Below are positions 45,795 to 54,483 of a stretch of 64,000 nucleotides of DNA, in pieces (the stretch's first letter is position 1; each line of letters opens with the position of its first letter). Under the pieces are notes generated by a model, which searched no databases, was not told the origin of the DNA, and was given only the letters and a program-made list of their open reading frames with translations. Origin of the DNA: Metabacillus halosaccharovorans. Its GTDB lineage: Bacteria > Bacillota > Bacilli > Bacillales > Bacillaceae. A program made the position numbers and the translations under genes. Location: contig NZ_KV917372.1 of the NCBI RefSeq assembly GCF_002019635.1, forward strand, positions 2,090,290-2,154,289, written 5' to 3'.

Positions 45795-47153
45795 ATGTCT
45801 ACTTTAAGACAAGATCGTAAAATGACATTATTTGCATTAACCTGGCCCATCTTTATTGAAATCATGCTTCATATGTTAATGGGAAATGCTGATACATTGA
45901 TGCTCAGTCAATATTCTGATAATTCTGTAGCAGCTGTCGGTGTTTCCAATCAAATCTTATTTCTCTTAATCGTGATGTTTGGGTTTATTGCGACAGGAAC
46001 AACCATTCTTGTTGCTCAATATATAGGTGGAAATCAGTACAAAAATGCGAAAGAGATATCATCTGTTTCTCTTTCTGCAAATCTTTTATTTAGTATTCTC
46101 ATTAGTGTTGTGATTGTCATTGCAAGTGAAGATATCCTGCAATTGATGAATTTACCACAGGAGCTAATGCCTGAAGCAACTTTTTATTTACAGGTTGTTG
46201 GAGGATTTTCTTTTCTTCAAGCTTTAATTATGACTGCTGGTGCCATTCTTAAAAGCCATGGATATACGAAGGATTCTATGTACCTGACGATCGGGATGAA
46301 TTTGATTAACGTGATCGGAAACTATTTATTTATTTTTGGACCATTTGGTATTCCGGTGTTAGGTGTTCAAGGTGTTGCAATCTCAACAGTTGTATCCCGT
46401 TTTATTGGGTTACTCGTTATCCTTTATATTTTAAAGCAACGTGTTCACTTTACTCTCAATCTAAAAGACTTGTTCAAGTTGCCGGCACACCATATTAAAA
46501 AGCTCCTTCATATCGGTATCCCGACTGCCGGTGAACAATTGTCATATAATACATCACAAATGGTGATTACCTTTTTCATCACCATGATTGGAACAGAGGC
46601 ATTAACAACAAAAGTATATGCCCAAAATCTTATGATGCTCATTTTATTATTCAGTTCAGCTGTAAGTCAGGGGACTCAAATTTTAATCGGCTATATGGTG
46701 GGAGCCAAGGAATATGATCATGCATACAAAAGATGCTTACAGAGCCTGCATTATGGGATCGTTATTTCCACACTGATGGCGATCGTCTTTACTTTATTCT
46801 CTGATCAATTGCTTGGCATCTTTACATCAAATGAAAGAATTCTGGAAGTTGGCGGGACTTTAATATTGCTCACTATCTTACTTGAGCCTGGAAGAGCATT
46901 TAATATGATTATTATCGGTTCTTTAAGAGCAGCGGGAGATATTCGATTCCCTACCTATATAGGCATTCTCTCGATGTGGGGTGTTAGTGTTCCAATCGCC
47001 TATGTGCTGGGCATTCATTTTGACCTGGGTCTTATCGGAGTATGGATTGCCTTTATAACGGACGAATGGGTGAGAGGAATCATTATGTATTATCGCTGGA
47101 AATCAAAGGCATGGCAGGGAAAACGATTTTCTCAGGAAGCAATTGTTTCGTAA
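45795..47153 (+). CDS. MATE family efflux transporter
   Basis: The 452-residue protein has about twelve membrane helices in two similar halves. The first half shows TLFALTWPIFIEIMLHMLMG, NADTLMLSQYSDNSVAAVGV and GTTILVAQYIGG; the second shows GIPTAGEQLSYNTSQMVITF and SQGTQILIGYMVGAKEYD. These are MATE signatures; such proteins export drugs or metabolites with Na+ or H+. I take the ATG at 45795 because GGAGG is too close to the ATG at 45789. Substrate unknown. Confidence 0.93.
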   Translation: MSTLRQDRKMTLFALTWPIFIEIMLHMLMGNADTLMLSQYSDNSVAAVGVSNQILFLLIVMFGFIATGTTILVAQYIGGNQYKNAKEISSVSLSANLLFSILISVVIVIASEDILQLMNLPQELMPEATFYLQVVGGFSFLQALIMTAGAILKSHGYTKDSMYLTIGMNLINVIGNYLFIFGPFGIPVLGVQGVAISTVVSRFIGLLVILYILKQRVHFTLNLKDLFKLPAHHIKKLLHIGIPTAGEQLSYNTSQMVITFFITMIGTEALTTKVYAQNLMMLILLFSSAVSQGTQILIGYMVGAKEYDHAYKRCLQSLHYGIVISTLMAIVFTLFSDQLLGIFTSNERILEVGGTLILLTILLEPGRAFNMIIIGSLRAAGDIRFPTYIGILSMWGVSVPIAYVLGIHFDLGLIGVWIAFITDEWVRGIIMYYRWKSKAWQGKRFSQEAIVS

Positions 47154-47180
47154 GCTACGTAAATATTTATATCTAATAAT

Positions 47181-47237
47181 AAGGCCAGATCATCGATATC
47201 ACACTATATGTGTGATCCAAGGATCTGACCTTTTTTG
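47181..47237. terminator. Terminator between the MATE gene and asnO
   Basis: AAGGCCAGATC (47181-47191) pairs with GATCTGACCTT (47222-47232) with one mismatch. Inside is ATCACAC paired with GTGTGAT. A T-run follows on the plus strand, and the flanking genes converge here. Confidence 0.85.
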
Positions 47238-47259
47238 TATTTATTATTCTCTTAATCTC

Positions 47260-49110
47260 TTATCTTTCATCAATATCAATTGAATAGCTGTCAAACCATA
47301 CATGAATTTGTGCTAAATGAGCTAGAAGCTGTGGACCTGACATTAATTGGCCGAACCATGGAACCTGGAATGCCTTCCCCTCTGTTTCAATTATATCGTT
47401 GAGCTTTTGCTTGTTGAGAAGTTCATGCAATATGGAATCCTTCCCATCCACAAGGGATAACAGCCAATTTTTCACTAATCTCGTATACTCAGGGTTATGT
47501 GTTTTCGGATAAGGACTTTTCTTCCGATAGAGTACCTCATTTGGCAAAATTCCTTCTAATGCTTTTCGAAGAATGCCTTTTTCACGGTCACCATACATTT
47601 TCATGTCCCAAGGAATATTCCATACATACTCAACAAGACGATGATCGGCAAATGGAACACGAACCTCCAAGCTTGCCCCCATACTCATTCGATCTTTTCT
47701 ATCCAATAAATTTGTCATAAACCAATGTATATTTAAATAAAAGAGTTGTCGTCTTTTTGCTTCAATTTCTGATTCACCTTCAAGCAATGGTGTTTCATTT
47801 AATGTTTCCTGATGCCGAGCCTGAACATATTCATGTAATTGTAATTTATTTTGCCATTCAGGTTTTAATAATGACATCCTTTCATCTGTTGAACGCATCC
47901 ACGGAAAGCCGGAGCTGGCTAAATCTTCAGGACGGTGAAACCATGGATATCCCCCAAAAATTTCATCTGCACATTCACCTGATAGACCTACAACAAAGTC
48001 ATTTTTTATTTCACGGCAAAACCAAAGCAATGATGAATCAACATCAGCCATACCCGGAAGGTCACGGACAGATGTAGCTTCGATGAGATGGTCCACTAAC
48101 TCTTGTTGAGTAATTACACAGCGATGGTGAACAGTATTGAATTCGTCACTCATTTTTTGAATCCATGGGCCATCCGAGTTTGGCTGAAACTCATTAGCCT
48201 TAAAAAACTTCTCATTATCCTCATAATCTATTGAATACGTATGAAGCTGCCCCTTCCCTTCTTTCCTGTAATGTTCGGCAGCAATTGCTGTAATAGCACT
48301 GGAATCCACGCCGCCTGAAAGGAATGTACAAAGTGGTACATCTGAAACCAGTTGTCTGGTTACTGCATCCGTAAATAAAGTGCGTACCTTTTCTGATGTT
48401 TCTTCTACAGAATCTTCATGAGGTTTGCTTTCAACATCCCAATAGCGCCATTTTTTCAAGCCGTTTTTCGTATATACTAATGCATGTGCCGGACGGAGCT
48501 CATCAATGCCTTTAAATACACCTACACCTGGTGTACGAGCCGGACCAACGCCAAATATTTCCGATAAACCTGTTTTATCTAATTTCGCCGAAACCGATGG
48601 ATGTGCCAGAATCGCTTTAAGCTCTGAGCCAAAAAGAAGTGAGCCATTTTCTTCCTTATAAAATAAAGGTTTTACCCCTAATCGATCTCTTCCAATAAAA
48701 AGTTTTTCCTTTGATGTGTCCCAAACTGCAAAAGCAAAAATCCCATTTAATCGATGGACACATTCTTCTTCCCATTCTATATATGATTGGAGGAGCACCT
48801 CTGTATCGGAATGTCCTTTAAATGTGTACCCCTTTGCAAGAAGTTCTCTCCGAATATCCTCTGTATTATAAAGCTCTCCATTATAGCAAATGGTATAAGT
48901 GTGACCATTCTTTGTTCTTGTCATTGGCTGAATACCACCAGCCGGATCAACAACGACTAAACGTTTATGACCGAACAGCACATGGTCTTCTCCCCAAATA
49001 TTTGTATCGTCTGGTCCCCTTTTGGATAAAGTTTCAGCCATCTTTTTAATGGTTTCTCTTTCCGTGCGTATATGTCCCTTAAAGTTAACCCACCCTGTGA
49101 TTCCACACAT
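47260..49110 (-). CDS. asnO: Asparagine synthetase (glutamine-hydrolysing), AsnO type
   Basis: The 616-residue enzyme makes asparagine from aspartate, ATP and glutamine. The N-terminal glutaminase has its cysteine at position 2 (MCGITGWVNFKGHIRTERET) and RGPDDTNIWGED. The synthetase domain has the ATP pyrophosphatase loop in CTFLSGGVDSSAITAIAAEH near residue 265. KSPYPKTHNPEYTRLV is typical of this branch. B. subtilis has three paralogs; size and location next to yisN point to AsnO, which is linked to sporulation there. Confidence 0.88.
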   Translation of the reverse strand: MCGITGWVNFKGHIRTERETIKKMAETLSKRGPDDTNIWGEDHVLFGHKRLVVVDPAGGIQPMTRTKNGHTYTICYNGELYNTEDIRRELLAKGYTFKGHSDTEVLLQSYIEWEEECVHRLNGIFAFAVWDTSKEKLFIGRDRLGVKPLFYKEENGSLLFGSELKAILAHPSVSAKLDKTGLSEIFGVGPARTPGVGVFKGIDELRPAHALVYTKNGLKKWRYWDVESKPHEDSVEETSEKVRTLFTDAVTRQLVSDVPLCTFLSGGVDSSAITAIAAEHYRKEGKGQLHTYSIDYEDNEKFFKANEFQPNSDGPWIQKMSDEFNTVHHRCVITQQELVDHLIEATSVRDLPGMADVDSSLLWFCREIKNDFVVGLSGECADEIFGGYPWFHRPEDLASSGFPWMRSTDERMSLLKPEWQNKLQLHEYVQARHQETLNETPLLEGESEIEAKRRQLFYLNIHWFMTNLLDRKDRMSMGASLEVRVPFADHRLVEYVWNIPWDMKMYGDREKGILRKALEGILPNEVLYRKKSPYPKTHNPEYTRLVKNWLLSLVDGKDSILHELLNKQKLNDIIETEGKAFQVPWFGQLMSGPQLLAHLAQIHVWFDSYSIDIDER

Positions 49111-49319
49111 TTACATATCATCTCCCTCATCTGTTTACAATCCATGTTATATATTCTCACGCCAATTACTCCAACAGGTGTACCTAGTCTATGCCCATGA
49201 CATACCAATGTTGAATTGTCCTAATCAAAATATCCATGCATAAACTTACTCACTTTTGTCTAAAACGAATAACAACACAAAATCTACTACAATACTCGTG
49301 TCATTTGGAGGTAAATATC

Positions 49320-49883
49320 ATGTTTCCATTAAAACGGACAGATCTGCTATTAAACCAAAAACGTTCGTATTTAACCGGACTGATCGAAGTAGCGAATGAT
49401 CAGTACGTCATTTATGATGATATGAATGATGAGCTTCTTTTATTAGATGAGATTAACAATTCCCATATAGAAATTTTGCAATCTACAGGGTGGAAAACCG
49501 GGGTATGGATAGGTTTGGGTAAGATTAAAACAAATACGGGGACTTATTCAGTCAATGATGGTGATACTGTTCGCGTACGAAAAAAACTACCGGTTGCACT
49601 GGATGAAATGCTAAAGGAACTACAAGATGAGACATTTGTCAGGCTAATTAAGCAAATTAACTCACTTGGCTTCTCACCTTATGACTGTATTTATTCATAT
49701 AACCAATTATTATTTCTTGAAAATCGCGTTCATAAAAAAGGAGTATCTTTTTATCAGCTGGACAATGAAGAATGCATACTCGGAATTCAACACCATTTTG
49801 AAAGAGGGGTTCACTCCTCAGACAGGCTGGAAATGACAACAAGCCTTGGAGAGAGAAGATTGGTTTGCAGTAAATTTTATTAG
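49320..49883 (+). CDS. yisN: YisN-like DUF2777 family protein
   Basis: The 187-residue protein starts MFPLKRTDLLLNQKRSYLTG eight bases after GGAGG. An upstream ATG in the same frame at 49236 lacks a ribosome site. Features are YVIYDDMNDELLLLDEINNS, VRVRKKLPVALDEMLKEL and a cysteine near the end. It is soluble and without a recognised catalytic motif. Position divergent from asnO is that of yisN in B. subtilis; I assign the family from memory with moderate certainty. Confidence 0.7.
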   Translation: MFPLKRTDLLLNQKRSYLTGLIEVANDQYVIYDDMNDELLLLDEINNSHIEILQSTGWKTGVWIGLGKIKTNTGTYSVNDGDTVRVRKKLPVALDEMLKELQDETFVRLIKQINSLGFSPYDCIYSYNQLLFLENRVHKKGVSFYQLDNEECILGIQHHFERGVHSSDRLEMTTSLGERRLVCSKFY

Positions 49884-50112
49884 AAAAGCGCAAGCGCCTT
49901 GGTCATCGCCGTACAAACTGGAGGAGCATCGACTAAAGATTTAGGAAACACGGTAAGCGAAGCGAATCGATGTTGACTTAACGTAGGGAGATGATCTGAA
50001 GTTTGATAGGCGATAGGCGCTGGCAGTCAAAACCCGCGACGTCCTGTCGCATTGACTGCACTTGCACATCCTGTGCTTCGGAGCTAGACACTAAAACTAA
50101 GTACAAAATTCT
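49884..50112. repeat. Long dispersed GCGC-ended repeat after yisN
   Basis: It starts AGAAAAGCGCAAGCGCCTTG at the yisN stop and ends CTTCGGAGCTAGACAC, then ACTAAGTAC. The first half (GGAAACACGGTAAGCG, TCGATGTTGACTTAACGTA) matches the duplicated unit at 19651. The second half (GGCGCTGGCAGTC, CGCGACGTCC, GCACTTGCAC) matches the element in the gerP locus at 52420. It is therefore a composite of modules. Confidence 0.87.
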
Positions 50113-50132
50113 ATATTATCTTACCTGTGAAC

Positions 50133-50170
50133 AAAAAAAATGCCTCCTCATAAGAGAAGGCATTTTTTGT
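50133..50170. terminator. Terminator before the yisL stop
   Basis: AATGCCTCCTC pairs with GAGAAGGCATT with one mismatch around ATAA. T-runs follow in both directions, serving yisL on the minus strand and possibly yisN on the plus strand. Confidence 0.82.
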
Positions 50171-50171
50171 T

Positions 50172-50531
50172 TTACGAAAAGCTCCAAATTCCTAATGGTA
50201 AACGCATTCCTAATAAAATCGTAAGAATCACAACAATCACAAATTGAATCCAAAATACTCTTGTTGGCTTACCTTTTTTCAAGCGGACTAATACCATTTC
50301 CATTGCTCCAATGGTCCAAACACCCAAGATCATTTTCGCAATGTATTCGCCATCTATCTTATAAATAGCTGATACAAGCAAACCACCTGTCACAATAATT
50401 AAAATGTAAAATAATCTTAGAACCATATGTACAATTTTAGACGGCTTTTCTTTTCCAGACTTATACAGCGAGTGTGCGACAAAGAATAAAATAATCGCAA
50501 CAACCCAGGTTGTTATGTGTGCATGTGTCAT
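50172..50531 (-). CDS. yisL: YisL, UPF0344 (DUF1516) membrane protein
   Basis: The 119-residue protein has four membrane helices: ITTWVVAIILFFVAHSLY, LRLFYILIIVTGGLLVSAIY, AKMILGVWTIGAMEMVLVRL and FWIQFVIVVILTILLGMRLP. The sequence MTHAHITTW at the start is typical of UPF0344. No function is established. The synteny with yisK and asnO matches yisL in B. subtilis. Confidence 0.88.
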   Translation of the reverse strand: MTHAHITTWVVAIILFFVAHSLYKSGKEKPSKIVHMVLRLFYILIIVTGGLLVSAIYKIDGEYIAKMILGVWTIGAMEMVLVRLKKGKPTRVFWIQFVIVVILTILLGMRLPLGIWSFS

Positions 50532-50644
50532 ATTTTTTTCCTCCTTAAACAGATCACAGACAACCCTATTTTAGCATGATTTACTGTAAATATTAAAAAA
50601 TAAACATGAAAAGAATGAACTTCCTGTGAATATTAGAATCCTAA

Positions 50645-50680
50645 AGTAAAAAAGAAGTCAAATCCATAGACTGACTCCTT
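50645..50680 (-). terminator. Intrinsic terminator after yisK
   Basis: On the minus strand AAGGAGTCA pairs with TGACTTCTT, allowing one wobble pair, and is followed by TTTTTTACTTT. It lies about nine bases past the yisK stop. Confidence 0.75.
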
Positions 50681-50688
50681 CAATTTCC

Positions 50689-51591
50689 TTACCCTGACAC
50701 CGTATTGCGCAATGTTCCGATTACCTCAACCTCGATTTCTATCACATCACCCGGTTGTAGAAATTTAGGCGGCTTAAATCCTTTTCCTACTCCAGCAGGA
50801 GTTCCTGTTGCGATGATATCTCCCGGCTCTAATGTTGTTCCTTGTGAAATTGTTGAAATGATATGTTCAATTGAGAAAATCATATCCTTTGTATGACCAT
50901 CTTGTCTTATTTCATCATTCACTTTTGTTTTTATGGTAAGATCATATGGATTTGAGATTGCAGATTTATGAACTAAGTACGGACCAATTGGACAAGAAGT
51001 GTCTAAGCTTTTGCCCAATAGAAATTGCTTATGCTGTGCTTGTAAATTTCGCGCTGTAATATCATTAACAATCGTATAGCCAAATACATAGTCCATTGCT
51101 TCTGCCTCGCCAATACGCTTTCCCTTTTTGCCTATTACAATCGCTAATTCACCCTCGTAATCCAATTCTGTTGTGATATGGGAATGTGGATCAATTTCTT
51201 GTTCATGGCCGATGACGGTCGTCGGTGCCTTTGAAAAAAGCATCACATGCTTCGGTATATCTTCTTCCGTTCCCATTTCAATCGCATGCTCCCGGTAATT
51301 CTTTCCTACACAGAATATGTTTTTTGCCGGCCTTGTTATGGGAGCTAAAATAGTCACATCAGATCTCGCATATACATAGCTTTCCACCCTGTCTGCATCC
51401 TTCAACTTATCGACGATTTGCTTAACATTTTGAACAAATTTATCACCTAAAGCAACACATTCGACTAATGTATTTGGAAAAGAGGTCATTTCAAAGATTA
51501 CCTGTTCCGCTTTATGTATGTCGATTATTTTTTCTTCATGTAATAAACCAACAAAGGGCTCATTATGTATAATAGCTGTCACAAATTTCAC
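50689..51591 (-). CDS. yisK: YisK, fumarylacetoacetate hydrolase family enzyme
   Basis: The 300-residue protein has the FAH fold: NIFCVGKNYREHAIEMGTEE, then the metal-binding DYEGELAIVIGKKGKRIG, VFGYTIVNDITARNLQ and the C-terminal PGDIIATGTPAGVGKGFKPP. These motifs are complete, so it should be active. B. subtilis YisK is reported to decarboxylate oxaloacetate and to associate with the cell-shape protein Mbl. Length and position agree with yisK. Confidence 0.9.
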   Translation of the reverse strand: MKFVTAIIHNEPFVGLLHEEKIIDIHKAEQVIFEMTSFPNTLVECVALGDKFVQNVKQIVDKLKDADRVESYVYARSDVTILAPITRPAKNIFCVGKNYREHAIEMGTEEDIPKHVMLFSKAPTTVIGHEQEIDPHSHITTELDYEGELAIVIGKKGKRIGEAEAMDYVFGYTIVNDITARNLQAQHKQFLLGKSLDTSCPIGPYLVHKSAISNPYDLTIKTKVNDEIRQDGHTKDMIFSIEHIISTISQGTTLEPGDIIATGTPAGVGKGFKPPKFLQPGDVIEIEVEVIGTLRNTVSG

Positions 51592-51829
51592 TGTTTTTCC
51601 TCCCTCATTCGTTCGTGCTATAACAAAGCTTTTTAGTTTTACCTTCCCTTTTTCGTTTTATGTTCAGATCTAGTTATGTTCTATATTCGCTATAAAGAAG
51701 AGGATTTCCTTTTGTAAATTTTTGTATAATTTTAGGATATTTTATCATTTATACGCTTTTCATTATGTAAACATTGTATAATATTCTTGTCCAATACTCA
51801 TAGAAATTAGCGAAATGGAGAATATCATA

Positions 51830-52003
51830 ATGCCAGTGAATGAAATTGAACGTAAGAGACAGCAATTAATTAAAACAGCTCTACATTATGGAATTAATTC
51901 AACTAAAACCATTCAGTGCAGTCAAGAGTTAGACTTATTGCTTCTACAAGAAATAAAAGGACTTAACAAAGAAACATTAAAAGGAAATTCCCGAAATGTT
52001 TAA
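51830..52003 (+). CDS. yisI: Spo0E-like sporulation regulator (YisI type)
   Basis: The 57-residue protein has the aspartyl-phosphate phosphatase signature of the Spo0E family, IQCSQELDLLLLQEI, after a first helix with a basic RKRQQLIKTALHYG. Such proteins dephosphorylate Spo0A and delay sporulation. I choose the ATG at 51830, nine bases after GGAG; the frame also has an ATG at 51815 that overlaps that site. The position between yisK and gerPA matches yisI in B. subtilis. TATAAT at 51777-51782 may belong to its promoter. Confidence 0.75.
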   Translation: MPVNEIERKRQQLIKTALHYGINSTKTIQCSQELDLLLLQEIKGLNKETLKGNSRNV

Positions 52004-52082
52004 CAATGAAGTCCAATGTTTCCCTTCCAATTTATCATGATCGATAACGATCTCTTCAACACTTATTTTTCTCCCCATTGTT

Positions 52083-52111
52083 CACACCCTTTCCACCTGC
52101 TTCATATTCTA
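52083..52111 (+). promoter_or_regulatory. Candidate sigma-K promoter of the gerP operon
   Basis: CATATTCTA (52103-52111) fits the sigma-K -10 consensus CATANNNTA, with a CACAC about 16 bases upstream as -35. In B. subtilis gerP is transcribed late in the mother cell by sigma-K. Confidence 0.55.
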
Positions 52112-52175
52112 AAACTAGGTAATTGTCACAAATGTTCTCTCTTGTTTTTCATTTTCAAGCCAAAGGATGTTAAAA

Positions 52176-52397
52176 ATGCCAGCTATTGTAGGAGCTTTTA
52201 AGGTAAATAGTGTAGGAACAAGCAGCATTGTGCATGTTGGAGATGTTATTACCATTTCTCCTCATAGTGAGGTTAAGACATTTGCAGGTGCAGGTTCATT
52301 TAATACAGGTGATGGATTGAACATATACAATCAAAACTCAGTCACAAATACGTATGATAACGATGTAATTGACCAGCCAAGCACCGGAAACTTCTAA
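52176..52397 (+). CDS. gerPA: Spore coat permeability protein GerPA
   Basis: The 73-residue protein [20 protein letters not shown] matches the GerPA/GerPF family, with [20 protein letters not shown] and a C-terminal [13 protein letters not shown]. GerP proteins let germinants pass through the spore coat; mutants germinate poorly. The start at 52176 is eight bases after AAAGGA; an upstream ATG at 52167 overlaps the site. It is the first gene of gerPA-PB-PC-PD-PE-PF. A repeat lies between it and gerPB. Confidence 0.9.
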   Translation: MPAIVGAFKVNSVGTSSIVHVGDVITISPHSEVKTFAGAGSFNTGDGLNIYNQNSVTNTYDNDVIDQPSTGNF

Positions 52398-52419
52398 CCC
52401 ATTTCATAACCTTCAGAAC

Positions 52420-52605
52420 AAAAGCGCAAGCGCCTTGATCAGCCTCAGGCAAATAAGCCGATTTAGAATAGAAGGCGTTCTATGCCTTCAATTCTAAATC
52501 GGCTAGACCCTAGAGGGGCTAGGCGCTGGCAGTCTAAGAACGCGACGTCCATCTCCACGACTGCACTTGCACGTCCTGCGCTTCGGAGCTGGATGTCTCG
52601 CACTT
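52420..52605. repeat. Dispersed GCGC-ended repeat between gerPA and gerPB
   Basis: It begins AAAAGCGCAAGCGCCTTGATC-like sequence 22 bases after the gerPA stop and ends CTTCGGAGCTGGATG. An inner hairpin pairs GCCGATTTAGAATAGAAGG with CCTTCAATTCTAAATCGGC almost perfectly. The part after GGCGCTGGCAGTC repeats the end of the element at 49884. It separates gerPA from gerPB by 264 bases, where I would expect near-contiguous genes. Confidence 0.88.
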
Positions 52606-52661
52606 ATCCACAGTTCAAAGTATTTTATAGTTTCCTAAGCAAAAACAAAGGAAGTGTAATG

Positions 52662-52901
52662 ATGAATTTTTATATTAATCAATCAATCTGTATTAATTAC
52701 CTCCGAGTAGATGCAGTTAGTAACTCTTCGGTATTGCAGATTGGGAGTGCAGGTATGATTAAGCCTTTATCAAATTTGTATAATACCGGCGGCTTTTATC
52801 AACCGGCACCTCAAATTGAAACAGCAACGCCAACAGGTGTTCAATCACCTTCCGCTGAAGGTCTTGTTGTTCCATTAACCTCGCCTACTTCCGCCTCATA
52901 A
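52662..52901 (+). CDS. gerPB: Spore germination protein GerPB
   Basis: The 79-residue protein starts MNFYINQSICINYLRVDAVS and contains SSVLQIGSAGMIKPLSNLYN, which is diagnostic of GerPB. A second ATG lies directly before it; AAAGGA spacing permits either. A proline- and threonine-rich C-terminus follows. It should act with the other GerP proteins in the coat. The gene comes after a repeat insertion. Confidence 0.92.
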   Translation: MNFYINQSICINYLRVDAVSNSSVLQIGSAGMIKPLSNLYNTGGFYQPAPQIETATPTGVQSPSAEGLVVPLTSPTSAS

Positions 52902-52915
52902 ATGTTCTAGGCATT

Positions 52916-52944
52916 CACCCATTTTTCATTGTGTGCATACACTA
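52916..52944 (+). promoter_or_regulatory. Possible internal sigma-K promoter before gerPC
   Basis: CATACACTA (52936-52944) fits CATANNNTA and CACCC lies about 16 bases upstream. A similar CATATTGTA (54212-54220) precedes gerPF. These could give the distal gerP genes their own promoters, but short motifs of this kind occur by chance. Confidence 0.35.
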
Positions 52945-52988
52945 TGTGTAACAACTGTTGAGCGAGAAACAAAGGTGGGTGAATAACT

Positions 52989-53594
52989 TTGAACTATAAC
53001 GATATGATGAATTATTTACAGCAAATGCATCATTATGTTCAGCAGCAAGACAAAATGATTCAACAACTTACCAAACAAATAACAGGTCTTCGCACTGACA
53101 TAGAAAAATTAAAAAATCAACCTGTCACAAATATTGAAAGAATCGAATATAAATTCGATCAATTAAAAGTAGAACAACTTGATGGTGTGTTAAATATTGG
53201 ACTAAATCCAACCGATCCTGATCAAATTGATAACTTTGAGGTTCAACAAAACGGAATGAATGTAAATGGAGGTCAACAACAGCTTCGTGATCAATTGTTA
53301 AAAAAATGCTCACATGATATTCATCACTTTTTAAGTCATGATTGTGCTCAATATATTCATCATGCCGAAAAACAATATGATTTAAAGCTTGATGAACCTC
53401 ATCGTCAGCATATTATCGCAGATATTCGAAAACAAATTGATAGTCGAATTCAATATTACTTAAATCTTCAGCCTTTAACGAATCAGGACTCTCTTGAAAC
53501 TAAGAAACAGGAAATTTTCGCTTTAGTGAAAAAGGATGTTGAGAATTCCATTAATCATTTTTTACAGCACTTACCTAAAGATTCTGTTCAATAA
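52989..53594 (+). CDS. gerPC: Spore germination protein GerPC
   Basis: The 201-residue protein begins with a coiled-coil segment rich in glutamine (MNYLQQMHHYVQQQDKMIQQ, LTKQITGLRTDIEKLK), followed by NIERIEYKFDQLKVEQLDGV and LNIGLNPTDPDQIDNF, which are typical of GerPC. It starts with TTG after AAAGGTGGGTGA. The C-terminal half is helical, with repeated histidines. It is the largest GerP protein; its contacts are unknown. Confidence 0.92.
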   Translation: MNYNDMMNYLQQMHHYVQQQDKMIQQLTKQITGLRTDIEKLKNQPVTNIERIEYKFDQLKVEQLDGVLNIGLNPTDPDQIDNFEVQQNGMNVNGGQQQLRDQLLKKCSHDIHHFLSHDCAQYIHHAEKQYDLKLDEPHRQHIIADIRKQIDSRIQYYLNLQPLTNQDSLETKKQEIFALVKKDVENSINHFLQHLPKDSVQ

Positions 53595-53609
53595 GGAGTG
53601 ACTTTTTTT

Positions 53610-53786
53610 ATGATTTTTACAGTTGTGAATCGGAATATAGAGGTTGGAAATATCCGTGTCGTCGGGGTAGCGAGTTCATCAGTTTTCCTTATTGGTGATA
53701 CACAAACCATTTCGCTATCAACTATCTTTGATACGCCTCCTGAATCTCTAATTATCGGTCCGCTTGTACCGTTGGCGCCACAGTGA
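53610..53786 (+). CDS. gerPD: Spore germination protein GerPD
   Basis: The 58-residue protein MIFTVVNRNIEVGNIRVVGV contains ASSSVFLIGDTQTISLSTIF, the GerPD signature, and ends IIGPLVPLAPQ. The ATG at 53610 is 11 bases after AAGGAG; a GTG at 53598 overlaps that ribosome site. Its stop overlaps the gerPE start by four bases (GTGA). Confidence 0.92.
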   Translation: MIFTVVNRNIEVGNIRVVGVASSSVFLIGDTQTISLSTIFDTPPESLIIGPLVPLAPQ

Positions 53787-54157
53787 TTAATCGTCAGTCA
53801 AATGTTTCATCAGCTTATGTAAATTCTGTCGGGCTAAGTTCTGTTTTTCAGATTGGTGATTCTTTTCAGATAAAGCCTACAACAAATGTCCTGGCCGTAC
53901 AGCGTGAGGAGGAAAGGTTTTTCGACTATGAAGGAGATACATCTATGTTTCAAGCCTTTCAGGAAGAAATTCCTCAACCGATTATCTATGAAGCGATAAC
54001 AACGAATTTTTTCCATGAAAAACCAACGATCAATGTTTCTTTTGTTAATATTGCAGCACTTTCAAGTTCTGCTGTTTTTCACATTGGATCAACAAAAGAT
54101 ATTATAGCTGAGGCCAGAGTGAAACATATCCGACAATTAAAGGGTGAAAACGGATAG
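53783..54157 (+). CDS. gerPE: Spore germination protein GerPE
   Basis: The 124-residue protein has two related segments, SAYVNSVGLSSVFQIGDSFQ near the start and VSFVNIAALSSSAVFHIGST near the end, linked by an acidic stretch. This internal repeat of the SS-VF-IGD motif is shared with GerPB and GerPD and is the mark of GerPE. It starts with GTG inside the gerPD stop, so translation is coupled. Confidence 0.9.
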   Translation: MINRQSNVSSAYVNSVGLSSVFQIGDSFQIKPTTNVLAVQREEERFFDYEGDTSMFQAFQEEIPQPIIYEAITTNFFHEKPTINVSFVNIAALSSSAVFHIGSTKDIIAEARVKHIRQLKGENG

Positions 54158-54251
54158 AGAAAGGCCCGGTATATGTTTTTAGTGTAGTCAGAACATATTT
54201 AAAAAACCCAGCATATTGTAATGTAGTAGTAAACTATAAAGGATGTTTTAT

Positions 54252-54470
54252 ATGCCAGCAATTGTCGGTCCGATTAAGATTAATCATGTAGGTGGAGGCG
54301 TAGTTAATTTTGGTGACACGTTCTATCTTGCTCCAAAAAGCCAGTCAAAGTCCGCCTCAGGGTCTGGCGGGGGAAGCACAGGTGATTTCCATATTATTAA
54401 TAATGGAATAAGTGCTACAAATTTAATTGATCCTGATGTAGCCGATCAAAACATGGTTGCTAATAATTAA
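54252..54470 (+). CDS. gerPF: Spore coat permeability protein GerPF
   Basis: The 72-residue protein MPAIVGPIKINHVGGGVVNF has the same fold as GerPA, with FGDTFYLAPKSQSKSASGSG, a glycine-serine loop, and DPDVADQNMVANN at the end. Its start at 54252 follows AAAGGATG. It is the last gerP gene and is followed by a terminator. A 94-base gap separates it from gerPE. Confidence 0.92.
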   Translation: MPAIVGPIKINHVGGGVVNFGDTFYLAPKSQSKSASGSGGGSTGDFHIINNGISATNLIDPDVADQNMVANN

Positions 54471-54483
54471 ACAGAATGTTAAA

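Noticed and set aside
49236-49319. N-terminal extension of yisN
   Set aside because: The upstream ATG has no ribosome site, while the ATG at 49320 follows GGAGG at ideal spacing.
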